The position numbers were made by a program, and so were the translations under genes. Positions 7,851 through 16,904 of a stretch of DNA of 28,675 nucleotides are shown in pieces. Origin of the DNA: CAZOZP01 sp964584325 (GTDB lineage Bacteria; Bacteroidota; Ignavibacteria; Ignavibacteriales; Melioribacteraceae); NCBI GenBank assembly GCA_964584325.1, contig CAZOZP010000049.1, positions 1 through 28,675 of the forward strand, written 5' to 3'. Position 1 is the first letter of the stretch, and every line of letters starts with the position of its first letter. The notes beneath the pieces are model-generated. The model ran no database searches, had not been told where the DNA came from, and saw only the letters and a list, made by a program, of their open reading frames with translations.

Positions 7851-9370
7851 TAGTCCTCCTTTGATGCTTTTTTAGCACTTTCAAGTGCAATTCTGTAATT
7901 GGGACTTGCCATTCTTTCCTGAAACATTGAATAAATTGGTCTTATTCCGGAAACTGCCTCTCTTATATCCATTTCGTTAGGCTCTCTGTCCTTATCAAAT
8001 GCATTATATTTTGCTTCAATAATAGACTGTTCAATTTCGGCACCTGTGTTTCTATCCATAAAAATAGAAATTAAATTATTGATATTGAAATCATGTACAT
8101 TGAGCTTATATTTTTTAAGTTGAATCTCTATTATTTCTTTTAATTCCCGTCTATTCGGCAATCCTACAAAGAATAGTTCATCGAATCGTCCTTTACGCAA
8201 ATATTCCGCCGGCAATTGTGTAATATCATTAGCCGTGGCAACAATAAATATTTCCGATTGTTTTTCCTGCATCCAAGTTAAAAAATTGCCAAGCACCCTA
8301 ACCGTAGTTTCATGTCCGCCGGATGCACCTGCAAAAGCTTTTTCAAGTTCATCTATCCAAAGTATGCACGGAGCAACAGACTCAGCCGTTGCAAGAGCTT
8401 CTCGCAAGTTTCTGTCGCTTTCACCTACAAAACTGCCGAAAACCCTTCCAATATCAAATCTTAAAATCGGGCGTCTCCAAACAGAAGAAATTGCCTTGGC
8501 AACTAATGATTTTCCTGTACCCGGAACACCAAAAACCAGAATAGCTTTAGGTTCAGGCAGTCCTTTTTCTCTTGCCGCAGGCATAAAGGCTTTTTGCCTC
8601 TTACGTATCCAGTCTTTGATATTATCAAGACCTCCGACTTCGGTCATACTAACGCTTTCATCAATATATTCAAGAATTCCGCGTTTCCTGATAATCTGTT
8701 TTTTATTTTCCAGCACTTCATCCAAAGTTTTTATACCTATATTGCCATTCTTTATAAGGGAAAGAGCGATACAATCACGAAACTGATCTGCAGTTAGGCC
8801 TTTAGCCGATTTTACTATTTCATTTATTTGTTCCTGATTGGCTGAAACGTGCTTAGATAAATTATTTGAAGCTATAAAATCAATGAATATATCATTTAGA
8901 AGCTTTTCATCCGGCCGTTTATGCTGAATAATTTTAAAATCATCTTCAAGTTCGGCCGGCAAATCAAATCTTCTGCCGCATACAATAATAGTTTTATCGG
9001 TGTTCTTCAAAGAGTATTTAAGATTTTTAAGATTGCGAACCAACACAGCAAGATTTTCACGTTGTGTAGTTTGATGAATGAAAAATGAAATATCCTTAAT
9101 AAAATACACAGCTCTGTTATTATTAGATTTGCTCCCGATTTCACCCAGCATCAGGAATAAATCACTGATAGTACTCATCGGAGCTAAAGGTTTAACCACG
9201 TTTTGAGGGGTTATATCTTTATAATTATCTATCGGATTCCATTCAACAAGTCCATAATTAATAACGCGACATACATTTTTTATTACACCGGCAAGTTCTT
9301 CCTCTTCGGTTGTTTCAACAAAAACAAGAGTATTTTTTGCTTTAATCGCTTCAATTAAATCATGATACAT
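7850..9370 (-). CDS. Ycf46-like AAA+ ATPase
   Basis: 506-residue AAA+ protein of the Ycf46/SpoVK type. The N-terminal half (1-215) resembles a degenerate ATPase module: a strand plus ETTEEEEL where a P-loop would be, and a later DLPAELEDDFKII. This split layout is typical of Ycf46. The C-terminal AAA+ module is complete: Walker A GVPGTGKS (281-288), Walker B CILWIDELE (D340, E341), sensor 1 ATAND (N381), arginines in RKGRFDELF (391-399), and a sensor-2-like GAEIEQSIIEA (443 on). Ycf46 is a hexamer-type ATPase of poorly known function. It lies two bases after the cold-shock gene and overlaps DUF3800 by one base, so the two are likely translationally coupled. It could remodel the effector complex or load the nuclease; this is inference. 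Confidence 0.88.
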   Translation of the reverse strand: MYHDLIEAIKAKNTLVFVETTEEEELAGVIKNVCRVINYGLVEWNPIDNYKDITPQNVVKPLAPMSTISDLFLMLGEIGSKSNNNRAVYFIKDISFFIHQTTQRENLAVLVRNLKNLKYSLKNTDKTIIVCGRRFDLPAELEDDFKIIQHKRPDEKLLNDIFIDFIASNNLSKHVSANQEQINEIVKSAKGLTADQFRDCIALSLIKNGNIGIKTLDEVLENKKQIIRKRGILEYIDESVSMTEVGGLDNIKDWIRKRQKAFMPAAREKGLPEPKAILVFGVPGTGKSLVAKAISSVWRRPILRFDIGRVFGSFVGESDRNLREALATAESVAPCILWIDELEKAFAGASGGHETTVRVLGNFLTWMQEKQSEIFIVATANDITQLPAEYLRKGRFDELFFVGLPNRRELKEIIEIQLKKYKLNVHDFNINNLISIFMDRNTGAEIEQSIIEAKYNAFDKDREPNEMDIREAVSGIRPIYSMFQERMASPNYRIALESAKKASKED

Positions 9371-9372
9371 TA

Positions 9373-10797
9373 TTACCTCTCAATAATTAATTTTGTATAG
9401 ATGCCGGAATTATAATCAGCCTTTTTGCAACTAGTATTTTCATTTAATATTTTATATTTGTGCGTAAAAGAGGTCAGACTTTGCACCGGATGATGTTCCT
9501 TTGAAATTCTACAAATTGAATGTGAAAACATATATTGCATTTGAGTATTCGATAAAGCTTCAATTGAAAGATTAACCGCTTTCCCGAAACGATATTCATT
9601 TTCTGTTTTGTTTAAAGGACTGAGATTAAATTTTGCCGGAAAACTGGAATTCAGCATTGAAGGTTTAAAAGAGAACCTCTGAATATCCATCAAATATTGC
9701 CGTTTAACATCAGGATCATTCTCAGAAGAATAACAACTGCTCAACAATGCTTTTTTCTCCGATAAAAGAGTCATTCTATCCAGGTTCTTTATACTTAGAT
9801 CCGCTTCTATTAGTTTATCAACAGCTTTAAGTCTTAATTTACCTGCAGTATTTTTATTTTTATAACAATTTATAAGCTGCGATATTTTATTTTGATTAAC
9901 CCTGTAAATTTCCACATTCCGTCCTTTCCCATAAATATAAAAGATATCATCAGGTAAAGGCTCCTTAAAATTAATAAAGTCTTTCTCGAAAACCGGGAAA
10001 GTCTCAGTTTTTGTTTTAAAATAATATTTGGACGACTCTTCATTATTTAGGAACTCCGTAACGGCAAGGCCTTTTTCGCCTTTTGACATTGTAAATCTTA
10101 CATTTAATCCCTCTTCAGGCATTTTCTTGAAACAATTCTTATAATTTGAAAAATGGAAAAACACATTATCTTTTTTATCCGAGCGAATGAATCCAAAACC
10201 TTTATCTTCATTATATCTGATTATGACACCCGAATGAACAGCATCCTGTTTCCTTCTTGAGATATTTTCACTTATAACAATTTCTCCAAAGTAAGGTGAT
10301 ATAGTTTTTCTAATATTTTCTTCGCTAACATTTGCAAGTAATTCAATTTCTTTAGCAGTAATATTATCTTTATCTTTATGCAATTTAAATCTGACTAATA
10401 CGAACGAACCTTTCAGAATAAATTTCTTATCTTCAAGCGGTGTAAAATGACCTTCATCCCTTAACAGCCTTTTGAATTCATCGTTATTCTTAACTTCTGA
10501 TATATCAAAACTGACAGCATTATCAAGAAGCTTGGGAAAAGAAGACAAAATCAAGCCTTTATTCATTCTTATATTGAAATTAATAATCCTGCCGTAATGC
10601 CATTCTTCTGAATCAGAATGCAAAGAAATGATTTTTTTTGAAGGATCGTCATCAACAAAAACTGCTTTTACTTTATCGCCATCTTCAAAATTAGCAGGGA
10701 ACTCCATCAATGAAGAGTTCCCTCCCGAATCAAGTTTAATATTTCCGGTATTGTTTTTAGACCTAAGAATTACAATACTTCCGCAGTAAACTTTCAT
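9373..10797 (-). CDS. Multi-OB / cold-shock-domain RNA-binding protein
   Basis: 474 residues with three beta-barrel-like blocks. The third (about 188-250) is a standard cold-shock domain: HSGVIIRYNEDKGFGFI contains RNP1 (KGFGFI 199-204) and VFFHFS (212-217) is RNP2, ending GEKGLAVTEFL. Two more divergent copies precede it: GSIVILRSKNNTGNIKL (6-22) and HYGRIINFNIRMNKGLIL (67-84). The remaining C-terminal 200 residues are unrecognised and helical/basic. Cold-shock domains bind single-stranded RNA or DNA. The gene sits two bases after the RAMP gene and two before the AAA+ gene, bridging the effector half and the ATPase half of the operon. It may bind guide or target RNA. I know of no described type III subunit with this layout. 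Confidence 0.78.
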   Translation of the reverse strand: MKVYCGSIVILRSKNNTGNIKLDSGGNSSLMEFPANFEDGDKVKAVFVDDDPSKKIISLHSDSEEWHYGRIINFNIRMNKGLILSSFPKLLDNAVSFDISEVKNNDEFKRLLRDEGHFTPLEDKKFILKGSFVLVRFKLHKDKDNITAKEIELLANVSEENIRKTISPYFGEIVISENISRRKQDAVHSGVIIRYNEDKGFGFIRSDKKDNVFFHFSNYKNCFKKMPEEGLNVRFTMSKGEKGLAVTEFLNNEESSKYYFKTKTETFPVFEKDFINFKEPLPDDIFYIYGKGRNVEIYRVNQNKISQLINCYKNKNTAGKLRLKAVDKLIEADLSIKNLDRMTLLSEKKALLSSCYSSENDPDVKRQYLMDIQRFSFKPSMLNSSFPAKFNLSPLNKTENEYRFGKAVNLSIEALSNTQMQYMFSHSICRISKEHHPVQSLTSFTHKYKILNENTSCKKADYNSGIYTKLIIER

Positions 10798-10799
10798 AC

Positions 10800-12956
10800 T
10801 TATTTCACATCACTGGGTTTAGGGAGAATGTGTCTGCCTTTAAAGTCTTCTAACCCCTTATAATCTGTTGAATGTGCATGATTAAATATCAGCATGGTTT
10901 TAAGTTCCTTCAATCTATCAACATTCCACAATGTGGTCTCAGTTTTTCCAAGCTTATCCATCACATATTTTTCGAATTGTGCTTTTATGGATAGGACTTT
11001 ATTTCCATCTTCAAATAATGGCGCATCCCATTCGGAATTCAACTGTGTATAACGATTTTTCCTGTCTGATAAAAATAATTTTGAAACAACAGCAATAGAG
11101 CCTAAACCCAGGGGTTTACCCATTCCGATTTTATGGCAACATCCGCCCGGCAGTTCCAATGCAAATAGTAATGAACCTAATTCAACATCCGACAAGTTTT
11201 CGAAGCGAATTCTTCCGTTTGTGAATACCGCACCGGTATTTACAGGTTTGATTCTGGTATACTGTGTTCCATGAGCTCGGATCTGGCTTTGGTCCGTTTC
11301 CTGCCACTTTGGATTATTCTTGTGCCAGTATAGTTTATTGCCTCTGATAACAGTATTATCATTGTAGCTTTTTAATCCTTTGTAGCCATTAACTTCACCT
11401 TCATTATTTCTATTTATGGTAAAATTGTCCTGCACCAGATAATGTTGAAAACAAGTTGCCTTGGGAGAAGCAAGAATTTTCGGAGAGCTTTCAGCCATAA
11501 TAGTACCATTTGTCATCTCAGCATCCTCAAAAAATACTCTACTTGAAAATGTTGTTTCATTTCCGAAAATCGCTTCAGCAATATCGATTTTTTTAGTTTT
11601 ATGAGAAGTTGGTAAAAAGCCGTCAACTGTTTTTGAGTATGGAATTCTGAAATTACCCGTGAACCCAAAAGCTACTACTTTTTGATTTTCTGTAACATAA
11701 AAGCATGGAAATTCATTACGATTATCTATTTTCTTGAATATGTCCTTCACCTTATCGATTGAATAAGTTTCATAATCATCTTTAGTACTTTTATACAATT
11801 CAGCATTTAAAGATAATGTTGTATCTGATTTAGGGCCTATAATCCAATGCATATGTTTGCCCGGTTTGTTTCTTCCACCACGCATCCAGTTTGTACAAAC
11901 AAGGTATCCTTCTTCCCAGCCAGCCGGCTTTGCACCTGCTCCTGCTAGAATTCTTTGAACTTTTGCATATTTCAGCCGTTGTGAATGTCTATGAACCGCA
12001 ACTGGAGCCGGTTGAAAAAATACTTTTACAGGAGAAATCGGATATGGTCTGTATCCTTTGTTTTCATCATATCTATCTCTATATTGTATCGACATAGGCT
12101 GAATATTTAATGCTGCGGGTATATCAGATTGTTCTATTCTGTAAAACTGTGTATTATTTATTATTCTTGCAGGAGTAATTTGATAGCTATCAATTCCTGT
12201 TTTCTTTATATATCCGGCACTAATTTTATTGTAAAAGCCTGTGCCCGGGTCTCCTCCAACAATGTAATCTCTGTATTGTTTTTCGAGATTTTTTGATGCA
12301 TCTGTAAATTTCCTGTAAAAATATTGCGTAGGCGATTGTTCATTGTTTGCAATAGAACTCCCGAGTTTACTGAAGCTTACAATTTCAACCAAATTCCTGA
12401 TCATTCCCCTGATTGAACTTCCGGGAATTTTATATTTGCCGCCGGGTGAGAAAAAATCCGTTGATTGTTTTCCGTCACTGTCATTATCCCTTATATAAAT
12501 TGGGGTTTTAGCTGTAATGGTTAAATCTATATATCCTGAATATCTATTGTCATGGTATTTATCAAACCCAAGTTCTGCAGGATTTGTATCAGCTTCCACG
12601 ACAATTTCATTTAATGGAATAAAATTATACGGGGCTTCGGACGAGCAATTATGACTACTATGTTGAGGCAATGAGCTTTTGTTTTTAACAGCCCCATCCG
12701 GGTTACCAATTATTTTTTTTACAGCTGAAATTTCCCCTGGGAAATTTTTTTCAAAAACAATTTCTTCCCCATATAAAATTTTTACCGGTTGTCCGTTTAC
12801 TCTTTCTACGTGAACCGTTTTATTATTTATTGTTGATAAAACATTAGCTTTAAATCCATCTGAACTAATTGTAAATTCCTTCTTATTTTCAAAAACTAAT
12901 TTTATGATATCTTTCCCTTTTTGAGATTTACTAATTATTATAACAGCTTTTTCCAT
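10800..12956 (-). CDS. TIGR03986-family RAMP protein (large Cas7-like)
   Basis: 718 residues. An N-terminal beta-rich extension (about 1-70) precedes a RAMP core starting YSGYIDLTITAKTPIYIRD (139-157). The RAMP loop KYKIPGSSIRGMIR (174-187) and the closing glycine-rich loop GMGKPLGLGSI (611-621) are clear. A long insert carries EGYLVCTNWMRGG followed by GKHMHWIIG. The C-terminus has the conserved FKGRHILPKP. This layout matches the TIGR03986 CRISPR RAMP family, found in type III-D loci. By analogy with the III-Dv complex it would be the Cas7 with a large insertion, forming part of the backbone near one end of the guide. It begins one base after csx19. Family call strong; subunit position inferred. 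Confidence 0.85.
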   Translation of the reverse strand: MEKAVIIISKSQKGKDIIKLVFENKKEFTISSDGFKANVLSTINNKTVHVERVNGQPVKILYGEEIVFEKNFPGEISAVKKIIGNPDGAVKNKSSLPQHSSHNCSSEAPYNFIPLNEIVVEADTNPAELGFDKYHDNRYSGYIDLTITAKTPIYIRDNDSDGKQSTDFFSPGGKYKIPGSSIRGMIRNLVEIVSFSKLGSSIANNEQSPTQYFYRKFTDASKNLEKQYRDYIVGGDPGTGFYNKISAGYIKKTGIDSYQITPARIINNTQFYRIEQSDIPAALNIQPMSIQYRDRYDENKGYRPYPISPVKVFFQPAPVAVHRHSQRLKYAKVQRILAGAGAKPAGWEEGYLVCTNWMRGGRNKPGKHMHWIIGPKSDTTLSLNAELYKSTKDDYETYSIDKVKDIFKKIDNRNEFPCFYVTENQKVVAFGFTGNFRIPYSKTVDGFLPTSHKTKKIDIAEAIFGNETTFSSRVFFEDAEMTNGTIMAESSPKILASPKATCFQHYLVQDNFTINRNNEGEVNGYKGLKSYNDNTVIRGNKLYWHKNNPKWQETDQSQIRAHGTQYTRIKPVNTGAVFTNGRIRFENLSDVELGSLLFALELPGGCCHKIGMGKPLGLGSIAVVSKLFLSDRKNRYTQLNSEWDAPLFEDGNKVLSIKAQFEKYVMDKLGKTETTLWNVDRLKELKTMLIFNHAHSTDYKGLEDFKGRHILPKPSDVK

Positions 12957-12957
12957 C

Positions 12958-13497
12958 TCAACCTCCTACTTGAATAAGTTCAACAAAACGGCTGTCTTTA
13001 ATATCTGCCAAATAATTCCCGGTATAGGAAATATAGTTTCTTACTTTTACAGCAATCCGGTTTTTCCCTTTATCAACATTATATCCATTATCCGGAAGAA
13101 TTAATTCAGTACCTCTATCCTCAGAAATTTTAATAAAATCTCCAGCCAATTTTTCAGATAAGGTACCAAAAAGTATCTGGTTTGAATCAAAACAATATTC
13201 TTGCTTATCAGACTGTCCATCAGCTTTGAGCCTTCCTTTAAATGAGCCGTTATTACGCCAGATATGAAGTTCTTCTTCAGAATTAAAAATTCTCATCTCT
13301 TTCAGATATTCTTCATTCAGTTTCTTGTTATCATAAAATGTAAATATTCCGTTTAAGAATTTGCCACAGAGAATTTCATTATAAAAGTAAGCAATAACAA
13401 GAGATTCTTGCTTTATATAGTTTGGAACCTGATTGATTTTGATATCATCAATTAAAGTTGAAATTGTTTTCATTGATTTTATTTTATCTTCCATCAT
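12958..13497 (-). CDS. csx19: Csx19 (TIGR03984 family), type III-D subunit
   Basis: 179 residues matching Csx19 landmarks: VIAYFYNEILCGKF, then EMRIFNSEEELHIWR followed by FKGRLKADG, QILFGTL before an ISEDRGTELILP block, and a final VRNYISYTG leading to DSRFVEL. Csx19 is diagnostic for type III-D and is a stable subunit of the III-Dv complex; its job there is structural. The gene overlaps the double Cas7 by 14 bases. Two adjacent ATGs (13495-13497 and 13492-13494) start it; AGGAG is 4 bases from the first and 7 from the second, so the second may be used. No catalytic motif is expected or seen. Confidence 0.87.
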   Translation of the reverse strand: MMEDKIKSMKTISTLIDDIKINQVPNYIKQESLVIAYFYNEILCGKFLNGIFTFYDNKKLNEEYLKEMRIFNSEEELHIWRNNGSFKGRLKADGQSDKQEYCFDSNQILFGTLSEKLAGDFIKISEDRGTELILPDNGYNVDKGKNRIAVKVRNYISYTGNYLADIKDSRFVELIQVGG

Positions 13498-14797
13498 TAT
13501 TCTCCTGTTTTACAAATTTATCAATACAAGACTGAAGGAAATTCTTATCATCTATACTTAACGCAAGTATTCCACTGCTATCGAGCTTTATTAGTCTATT
13601 TTTGTATTTTATTTCAGCACCATCAGCTTCAAGAACACCTCTGCCTATATTTTTTTCTCCGCCTATCGCTATATCACCTGTCCAAATATCTTTAAGCAGC
13701 AGAATAATCAGGCCGAGATCTTCGTCCTTTGCCTTATTTACATTAATAAATATTTTTGAAGTTTTGCTGTCTTTTGCAAAAAGGGCCTGCATATCAAATA
13801 GAGCCCCATTTATTGTACCGCCGGTAAATCTATCGTTTTTTATTCGGTGCTGTACTTCTTCTACAACATTGGGGATAACGTACTCTTCTATTAAGAACCT
13901 GCCTTTTTTAGGTTTAACTTTTGGATTTTCTACATTAACATAACCGAATAATGATTCAACATAGCTTTGCGGTAAATCAAGAGTGTTACAAATTCTTACA
14001 GCCCGATTTCGTAATGCACCTTTGAAAGAAGAACCCGGAATTATATTATTGCCCCCTGATTTTATGCTTACAGCATCAGGATCTTCAGGCTTCTTTGAAT
14101 AAGAGCGGACAATTAGTGAGTTCTTAACTCTGGCATCAATAAATAGACATACTTCATCTGCAAAAGGAATCTTGTAATCATTTTGAATAGAGTAGGTGTA
14201 TTTTGAATAATCACGCTTAAGCCAACAGATAAACTGTTTTTTTTCGGATAAATCCAACCTGTAAATTTTGCTTTCCATTAAGTCTATTTTTCCTAGGCCG
14301 TTATTGGTTTTAGCACCTATCCTTATTTTTCCGGAATTTATTCCATTCTTAATAAAAGAAATAACTTTTTCTGCATCATCTTGTGTTTTGATATCAGTAT
14401 TTACGATAATTATGAATTTGAATCGGCTTCCCTTTTCAATTATTTCATAATCAAATTTTTTCTTATCTTCTACCATTCCGGTTTTATTGTCGATTTTAAT
14501 GCCGTCCCTGACCACTACGTCTGCTTGTTTGTTAATCATCTCAAAATCGGAGCAAACTAATGCACTTTGCATTGAGGATTTCTTCTTCGAGTATCCAAAT
14601 ACACGTTCTGCTAGAGTGCTGTCAGCATCTTCAATCAGATGCCGTATTATTCCCGTAAATGTAGTACCAGGGATATATGGCTTTCCATCTTTGCCAAGCA
14701 GAATATCATTGTCGGTATTTTCGCTTTCCCCACTTCCAATTATTATCGGAGACATCAAAAGAACTGTTCCTTCAAAGATATATTTTATTTCTTTCAT
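13484..14797 (-). CDS. Double Cas7 (Cas7-2x) RAMP protein, type III-D
   Basis: 437 residues made of two fused Cas7-like RAMP units. Unit 1: GTVLLMSPIIIGSGE (10-24), D29, PYIPGTTFTGIIR (40-52), and the glycine loop GAKTNNGLGKIDL. Unit 2: FIDARVKNSLIVRSYS, DPDAVS, IIPGSSFKGALRNRA, FTGGTINGALFDM, and IGGEKNIGRGVLEADG. Each unit keeps an aspartate upstream of its IPG loop, where backbone Cas7 subunits of type III complexes carry the RNA-cutting residue (Csm3 D33 position). This predicts two target-RNA cuts by this subunit. It corresponds in layout to Cas7-2x of III-Dv. Its ATG shares a base with the csx10 stop. The fusion is an original feature, not an assembly fault, since the reading frame and both cores are complete. 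Confidence 0.85.
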   Translation of the reverse strand: MKEIKYIFEGTVLLMSPIIIGSGESENTDNDILLGKDGKPYIPGTTFTGIIRHLIEDADSTLAERVFGYSKKKSSMQSALVCSDFEMINKQADVVVRDGIKIDNKTGMVEDKKKFDYEIIEKGSRFKFIIIVNTDIKTQDDAEKVISFIKNGINSGKIRIGAKTNNGLGKIDLMESKIYRLDLSEKKQFICWLKRDYSKYTYSIQNDYKIPFADEVCLFIDARVKNSLIVRSYSKKPEDPDAVSIKSGGNNIIPGSSFKGALRNRAVRICNTLDLPQSYVESLFGYVNVENPKVKPKKGRFLIEEYVIPNVVEEVQHRIKNDRFTGGTINGALFDMQALFAKDSKTSKIFINVNKAKDEDLGLIILLLKDIWTGDIAIGGEKNIGRGVLEADGAEIKYKNRLIKLDSSGILALSIDDKNFLQSCIDKFVKQENNDGR

Positions 14798-16272
14798 TAT
14801 TTACCTCCGGATTTTTTGCAATTTTTTCTAAGTGTTATAAAAAACGCTTTAAAGTATTTTTTATAGATTAAATCGCTTTGATTAATAGGCGGTGTGTAAT
14901 TAGTATCTTTCTTTAACTTATCATATTCATTGGTGGCGTTATATTGGGTGTTATTCCAATTATCAATAAATTCTTTCAAAGATTCATTTCTGTTATTACA
15001 ATCTTTCAGACTATTCATTGCAATATTTTGCAATGAATTCAATTTTTGTTTAAAGCCTAAATAATCAGGAACAGATTCGGAAATTGCATAAAGTCTTGAA
15101 GCCAAAGATTTAGAGATCATCTTTTTATTAAAAGTTTCAGCGTCTTTCATTGCCTCTAAAGCAACATTTGAAAGTATTTTCTCATTTATAATTGCATTTA
15201 TTATAGTCTTTGTAAGCGCAGGTGCTGGCATAGACGGTTTGACCGTTTTCTGTGCTTTATTTGCAACAAATTCAATATTTTCATTTACATTCTGCCAATT
15301 AAGTGCAACTTGACCATACCCTTCGTTTCTTCTTATTCCTATGCCTTGTTTAATTATTTTATCTGAGGCCACAGGCTCTTTTTCCAGCAAAAAACAACTT
15401 CCGGCAATAAATGCTGTTTCTTCAGGAACTCTTAGGCCAATAGCATTATTGAAACTTTCAATTTTTGTAGATTTCACAAAACTGTTGATAATTTTCACAC
15501 CCAGTATTTTTTCAAGTTCTTTTATATCAATAGTTGAATTACCGTGATTATCCTTAATAATTACATCAGAAATAAATGTTAAAATAGGTTTAGAACTCTT
15601 TGGATTATAAAACAAGTCCAAATCCTCCATATCACTAAAATAAATTCGAGCTTCACCGTATTGCGTAGTCTTAGATCTGCCCAATCGTATGTGGTCCGGA
15701 CTTAACAAAGGTCTCAGTAACGCAAGTTCAGCCTCAGTCCCAACAATTCTTCCGCAGAATAATTGTCCGCCCAAAATTGACTCATAATTAAAAATAAATC
15801 CTGTTTTTGTTGAACCGGTATTACGAACTCGTTCATGGTGGAAATTTAATCTGGTAGCAACACCCTTAGTTTTATTTAATGCTCTATTGACAAAAGCAGT
15901 TATTCCTCTTGTCTGTTCATCAAAGTCATCATCTTCAGTTAATAAATCATATACTGAATTATCATCACTTTTCTTTTTCTGGATTGATAAAGGACATGGA
16001 TAAAATTCAATTATTTTATCATAATCATCAGTTTCGTAAATATACCCGTTATTAAATAAAACCTCACCGCTTAAGAAAAGCTTAAAAAAGGTTTTATCTT
16101 TATGAGCATCTTCCATTTTTAATTTATTTACTTTAATAAACTTATTTGCGTAATAACCAAGAACTGCATTACCGGGTACATATTTTAATGTACTAACCAT
16201 ATTCGGGTCACTATCAAAAGAAGAAAAAATTAAATCGTTTACTGCTTCAATATAATATTTTATCTGTTTCAT
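14797..16272 (-). CDS. csx10: Csx10 (Cas5-type RAMP) with helical C-terminal extension
   Basis: 491 residues. The Cas5-like RAMP core has KYVPGNAVLGYY (30-41), a TRGITAFVNRALNKTKG block (121-137), HIRLGRSKTTQYGEARI (194-210) and a second glycine loop GIGIRRNEGYGQVAL (310-324). These are Csx10 landmarks; Csx10 caps the 5' handle end of the guide in III-D effectors. After about residue 345 the protein becomes a purely helical, lysine-rich tail of about 145 residues. No separate small subunit (Cas11) gene exists in the operon, so this tail may be a fused Cas11-like domain, as in the Cas7-Cas5-Cas11 fusion of III-Dv. That is inference from length and predicted helicity. ATGA overlap with the Cas7 gene upstream. 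Confidence 0.85.
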   Translation of the reverse strand: MKQIKYYIEAVNDLIFSSFDSDPNMVSTLKYVPGNAVLGYYANKFIKVNKLKMEDAHKDKTFFKLFLSGEVLFNNGYIYETDDYDKIIEFYPCPLSIQKKKSDDNSVYDLLTEDDDFDEQTRGITAFVNRALNKTKGVATRLNFHHERVRNTGSTKTGFIFNYESILGGQLFCGRIVGTEAELALLRPLLSPDHIRLGRSKTTQYGEARIYFSDMEDLDLFYNPKSSKPILTFISDVIIKDNHGNSTIDIKELEKILGVKIINSFVKSTKIESFNNAIGLRVPEETAFIAGSCFLLEKEPVASDKIIKQGIGIRRNEGYGQVALNWQNVNENIEFVANKAQKTVKPSMPAPALTKTIINAIINEKILSNVALEAMKDAETFNKKMISKSLASRLYAISESVPDYLGFKQKLNSLQNIAMNSLKDCNNRNESLKEFIDNWNNTQYNATNEYDKLKKDTNYTPPINQSDLIYKKYFKAFFITLRKNCKKSGGK

Positions 16273-16904
16273 TTTTTTCCCTCCTCTAAATCTAGTGCAG
16301 ATAAAGCTTTTTGGTTAACGCTATTGCCTGCGTTATCTTTAAGTGTTAATTGGATTTCACCAAGCCCTCGGTTTCTGTTACTCCCTATATATCTCACATT
16401 CTGGCAAATAAGAGCTAAATCGTAAGCTGTGGTTGAATCATTTATCTCAATATTGCCTTCGAATACAAAACCCTTACAAATAACTCTTACTTTTCTCAAC
16501 GAATGTTCTTTGGTAATTCCATCTTCTATGGCAGTGTTAATTCTTACGGCCGTGAAATAGTCCAGAATTAAATCTTTTGTGATAGTTGATTCTTGATTTA
16601 TAATATAAGAAAGCCATTTTTTGTTATTTTCATAATCAGTTATGTGTAGATTTGGGACACTGATTTTTCCGCTATACTTACTTCCTTTTGCACCAAATAT
16701 CTCAGAAATATTGATACCTTTCTTTAAGTACTCATTAATTTCATCAGCAGAATCCCGCAGAATACCTTTCAACCTTTTTGCCGGAATATACGGCAAACCT
16801 ATTTCATCATAAATGATGTCGGTATCTAAAATAGCTCCAAAACCTTCACTGGATCCGATCAATGTATCGGAAAGCAGTTTCATTTCAATTTTATAATTAC
16901 TCAT
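16269..16904 (-). CDS. cas7: Single Cas7 (Csm3-like) RAMP protein
   Basis: 211-residue RAMP: LSDTLIGSSEGFGAILDTD, then GLPYIPAKRLKGILRDSA (36-53), EIFGAKGSKYSGKISVPNL, and the closing loop YIGSNRNRGLGEIQL (172-186). D27 aligns with the Csm3 catalytic aspartate (D33 in S. thermophilus Csm3) when the IP-loop is used as anchor, so it probably cleaves target RNA. The length is typical for Csm3. It overlaps cas10 by 8 bases and csx10 by 4. With the double Cas7 and the large RAMP, the complex would have four Cas7-type units from three genes. Confidence 0.85.
   Translation of the reverse strand: MSNYKIEMKLLSDTLIGSSEGFGAILDTDIIYDEIGLPYIPAKRLKGILRDSADEINEYLKKGINISEIFGAKGSKYSGKISVPNLHITDYENNKKWLSYIINQESTITKDLILDYFTAVRINTAIEDGITKEHSLRKVRVICKGFVFEGNIEINDSTTAYDLALICQNVRYIGSNRNRGLGEIQLTLKDNAGNSVNQKALSALDLEEGKK

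Noticed and set aside
8235..8786. 183-codon plus-strand open frame
   Set aside because: It lies wholly opposite the AAA+ gene, which has full motifs; no ribosome site or recognisable domain.
13602..13943. 113-codon plus-strand open frame inside the double Cas7 gene
   Set aside because: Antisense shadow in AT-rich DNA; the minus-strand RAMP motifs account for the coding signal.
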